Source: Adineta vaga (Eukaryota > Rotifera). Taken from it: a DNA stretch of 64,000 nucleotides. The notes below the pieces were generated by a model that was not told where the DNA came from, did not search any database, and saw only the letters and a program-made list of their open reading frames with translations. Shown here piece by piece: positions 60,901 through 64,000 of the stretch; the stretch's first letter is position 1; each line of letters starts with the position of its first letter. The position numbers and the translations under genes were made by a program. The stretch is from positions 12,710,001 to 12,774,000 of the forward strand of contig CP075492.1 of the NCBI GenBank assembly GCA_021613535.1, written 5' to 3'.

Positions 60901-63900
60901 AATCAACGCGAAGTAATTCTTTATCATTACCTTGTTGAGAAATAATCTTTGAAAAAAATCCGAGAACAATATTTAGAAAGAGAATGAAAGAAAGTTTATA
61001 TCTATACTTTTCGATATCGTGCTTCTTTATATGGATCAAAAACACGTAAATCTGATAGAATTAGATTAACTAATGTTTTTTCAGATGACTGCGTTACTTC
61101 AGCTTTGATACCTGAATGAGAAGAAAAAAAATGAAGGAACTAGAGATTGTAATTGATAGAGATGAACTTTTACAAACCTTGAACTTGAATATCAAATAAT
61201 CGAGCTTGTTTCGATTCAAGTATAATTCGAAATTCTTCAAGATCAGCATTAATTTTTAGTGAAGGTGTCGTTGGAGCATCTACATGAAAAGAATCATTAA
61301 TATAATCACTCCTACATAACTGAACATCAAAACTTTTTACCATTTTTCTTGACAATTTTTCCAGTTTTCTCATTATTTTTATTCTCATCATCATTCTTTT
61401 CTTCTTCTTCTTCTTGTTTGATCTTCGTTGGATCTTCAGTTGTATCTTTCGGTAAGTTTTTCATTAAAGAATCTTGGAATTTGAAGATGGATAAGAGTGC
61501 TTCCAATTTTAATGTAACTAAAAGTTTACTGAAATGTACACGAGCTTGATTTTCAACTCCATGATTCATCGACGATGAAAATAAGGGATTTTCTGGTGAT
61601 GTATGACGAAAATTTAAACTAACTAATTTCTGTTCAACATTCGTATTTTGTTTATCTAATTGTGCAGATAATAAACGTAATTGTTGATTATCTTTACCAA
61701 TAAATTGTTCGTGATAAACAATTAAATTTGCTAGAGATGCATCAAATTCCATATCAAATGTTTTTATATTTGTTGTCGCAATCATAGATTCAAGTGTTAT
61801 ACGTAGAAACGGTTCATCAATGTTCGTATCACTTGTTGCTTTATCGATATGTAAATCAATCTGAAAGACGAAACAAGAACGAAGATGAAATATTTTCATT
61901 GCTTTTCTCTTACTCTATCCAATGTAAATTTCGCTTCTAGTTGTGTTAATTGTCCTTCGAATTTTTTTTCCTCCTCGACTTTATCGGGATTTTCTAATTG
62001 TTCTTCTGCTTCAACTTTTTCTTTGCTTTTCTTGACTGGTGTCATTCCTTCGACAGCTTGTAATGTTTCTTCGGCACTACTAACTGGTGCTTGTACAGGT
62101 AAGGACTAAATTGAACAAAAAATTCAAAATTTTACAAATGATATTTGTTCTCAACAAACTTCTGATTCGAGAGGAGCATCAGTTATTGCGGGAGTTTTTG
62201 ATTCAGGAAAGGGAATTGATTGTACATGATGAATGATTTGAAATAGACGTGTATCGGATAGACGTAATTCTACACCTGGAATATTTCCAGCAACTTTCCA
62301 ACTAAACAAACGAGACGTTTTTAAGAAAATTTGTTAATTAAAAACGAAAATCTTACGCTGGTAGAACAGCATCATCACTATAAAGACATTTTCCAACATC
62401 TAATTCCAATTCCATCGGTTTAATTATATGTAAAGATGTATTCTTTTCTTTACGTGCATTTTCCCAACTTTCATCTAAATATCATATGATTTACAATAAC
62501 TCACCGAATCTTTCCTATTTGGAAAAGAAATCAAAATGTTGAGAGATGTTCTTACTTCGATGAGCATAAATCAATTGAACATCTTCAAGTTTTAATTTAA
62601 ATTGTGTATAGGATTTTTCTCGCGCTTCATCGATATCCTGCAAAAAGAAAACTCATGAATGAATGAATGAATGAGAAGATTTTCGGGTACATACTTTTGC
62701 TTCTCTAATTGCATTTAATTCATTTTCCTTATCAATTGATGTTGTTCCTCGTTTTAATGTTAAATGACCGAGATCCATACAAATCAATGCTTGACCCCTG
62801 AAATCGAAATAATAAGAAGAGAAAAAAAGAAAAGAATTGATTTTCTTACTCTTGATAAACTCCATTTTCTGGAAGAAGAAAATAGGATGATTGAATATCG
62901 ATGTCAATATCTAAAACTTTGATTTTTTCAATATTATGTTTCATTAATATGTACGATCGATGTTTGACATCTGTATATGTTGAATATGCTACTTGTTTAA
63001 CACTGAAGAGAGAAGAAAAAGAACAAAAAATGCATTGATTTCAAACAAAAATAACTTACCCTTGTAGATTACGTTGTGTATCCTGTTCAAAACATTCGGC
63101 TAATTTATTAATAGTTGGCTAAATGAGAAGAAATCAATGTATAAAGATGGAATAGAAATGAAAGTATAAATCTCTTTACTGCATTATATTTGATTTCCAA
63201 AGATTGTGACACAACTTTGACACGATAATCACCAGATTTATCTAATGGATTTGTTTCAAATTCAATTTGTAATAGTTTTTTTTCAGTTGAAGTTGATACA
63301 CGATGAACAGGTTGTACAAGTACAGGACGATTTTCATTCGATATTGCCGTTTGCATCGCACCGGTTGCCATACCAACAACTTGAAATGAACCCAAATCAA
63401 CAAAAACACTAAATAAAGAAAAGTGAAAAACTGATTTTAAGATTATTTATGTTCAACATACGCAATAGCATTTGTTGCTGGTCGTCGTCGAAATACTAAA
63501 CCAGTGTCTGGTATAGTCGCTCGTGTAATAATTTTAAAGCTAAATGAAGTGAAAATAATTTCAATATATTATAAATAGAAAGAGAAAATGTATTTACTCT
63601 GTATCATTTTCGTTAGTTTTCGACCAAACATTAACATCAAGCATTTTCAGACGAATAGCTAAATCAATATCAATATACTAAACAAAATAAGGAGTAAATT
63701 GGAATTTCAATCAATAACAAGAGAAATCATTTACTGTATCAGGATATGTGGATGTTGATGTATCTTCTCCTTCGTAACCGATAGCATCATAAAATTTCTT
63801 CTTTTCTTCGGGAGACATTACTTGTTCTAAATCAAGATCTAAATAAAATCAAAAGAAAATGATAAAATTTTCGAGAAAAACAAGTCTCTAACTTGGATCA

Positions 63901-64000
63901 TCATTCGGTTTGTTTCCAGCCCACCAATTCGATACACCACCCCACCATGTTTTTGGTTCCTGTTCTTTCTTTTTACGTGCTTCTATTTCAGCATCACGAC
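51961..64000 (-). CDS. VPS13: VPS13 lipid-transfer protein (VPS13A/C type), 5' part outside the window
   Basis: The gene runs off the right edge; its 3' end is TAA at 51963-51961 (...SDAMHIAGY). Dozens of exons with 50-90 nt introns keep one frame. At the right are [10 protein letters not shown] and [17 protein letters not shown], typical of the region after the chorein domain. The middle is the long beta-rich lipid-channel region with charged loops. Near 58,150-55,100 is the VAB-type region ([52 protein letters not shown]). Near 53,280-52,890 is the ATG2-like C-terminal segment ([41 protein letters not shown]). A PH-like end follows. VPS13 bridges organelles at contact sites and moves lipids in bulk. 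Exons look intact. A versus C cannot be decided. Confidence 0.92.

Overview
The window reads as nuclear DNA of a small-genome animal, most likely a bdelloid rotifer (Rotaria/Adineta type). The reasons are: strongly A/T-biased sequence; compact genes with many introns of about 50-60 nt; animal-type genes (SMAD4, KCTD3/SHKBP1, B4GALT7, an FGF-like gene, Ajuba-type LIM proteins, VPS13, an intermediate filament protein with a lamin tail); genes foreign to ordinary animals (a fused folate-synthesis gene, an oil-body-associated protein); an interstitial array of TGTGGG, the hexamer I know as the bdelloid telomere repeat; and splice-acceptor-like AGs directly before many start codons, as expected where mRNAs receive a spliced leader. 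Genus is not determinable from what I can see.

Layout. 1-5.0 kb: a partial minus-strand gene, a small ORF, a membrane-anchored coiled-coil protein and a two-RRM protein. 5.3-19.1 kb: nine minus-strand genes in tandem, in transcription order B4GALT7, OXSM, CDC123-like, KCTD3-like, PLPP6-like, GH18 chitinase, CENPX, CXXC1/CFP1 and OBAP/DUF1264. Gaps are 6 to 214 nt and each downstream gene has an AG acceptor 0-31 nt before its ATG, which looks like a trans-spliced operon. 19.4-25 kb (plus): TFIIS, alpha-SNAP, a microseminoprotein-like domain and a three-LIM protein. 25.4-30.6 kb (minus): a neuronal-calcium-sensor-like protein, a broken sirtuin and SMAD4. 31.1-40.8 kb (plus): TCP1/CCT1, an intermediate filament protein, a second three-LIM protein and a UBASH3-type histidine phosphatase.

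41.1-45.2 kb is an accessory island. It is bounded by two copies of a palindromic MITE-like repeat in opposite orientation. Inside are a FolB(remnant)-FolK-FolP fusion gene, a broken LRR/F-box-like gene, about 160 bp of TGTGGG and an LRR fragment cut by the right-hand repeat. 45.6-48.8 kb: an astacin protease (plus) and an FGF-like gene (minus). 48.8-52 kb is gene-poor with one broken small ORF. From 51,961 to the right edge runs the 3' part of a large VPS13 gene (minus), whose 5' end is outside.

Functions are mostly housekeeping: transcription and chromatin (TFIIS, CFP1, CENPX), folding (CCT1), membrane traffic and lipid transfer (alpha-SNAP, VPS13), TGF-beta/BMP signalling (SMAD4) and glycosaminoglycan linker synthesis (B4GALT7). 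All exon structures come from reading splice signals by eye; internal boundaries may be off by a few bases. No tRNA, rRNA or CRISPR array was recognised.
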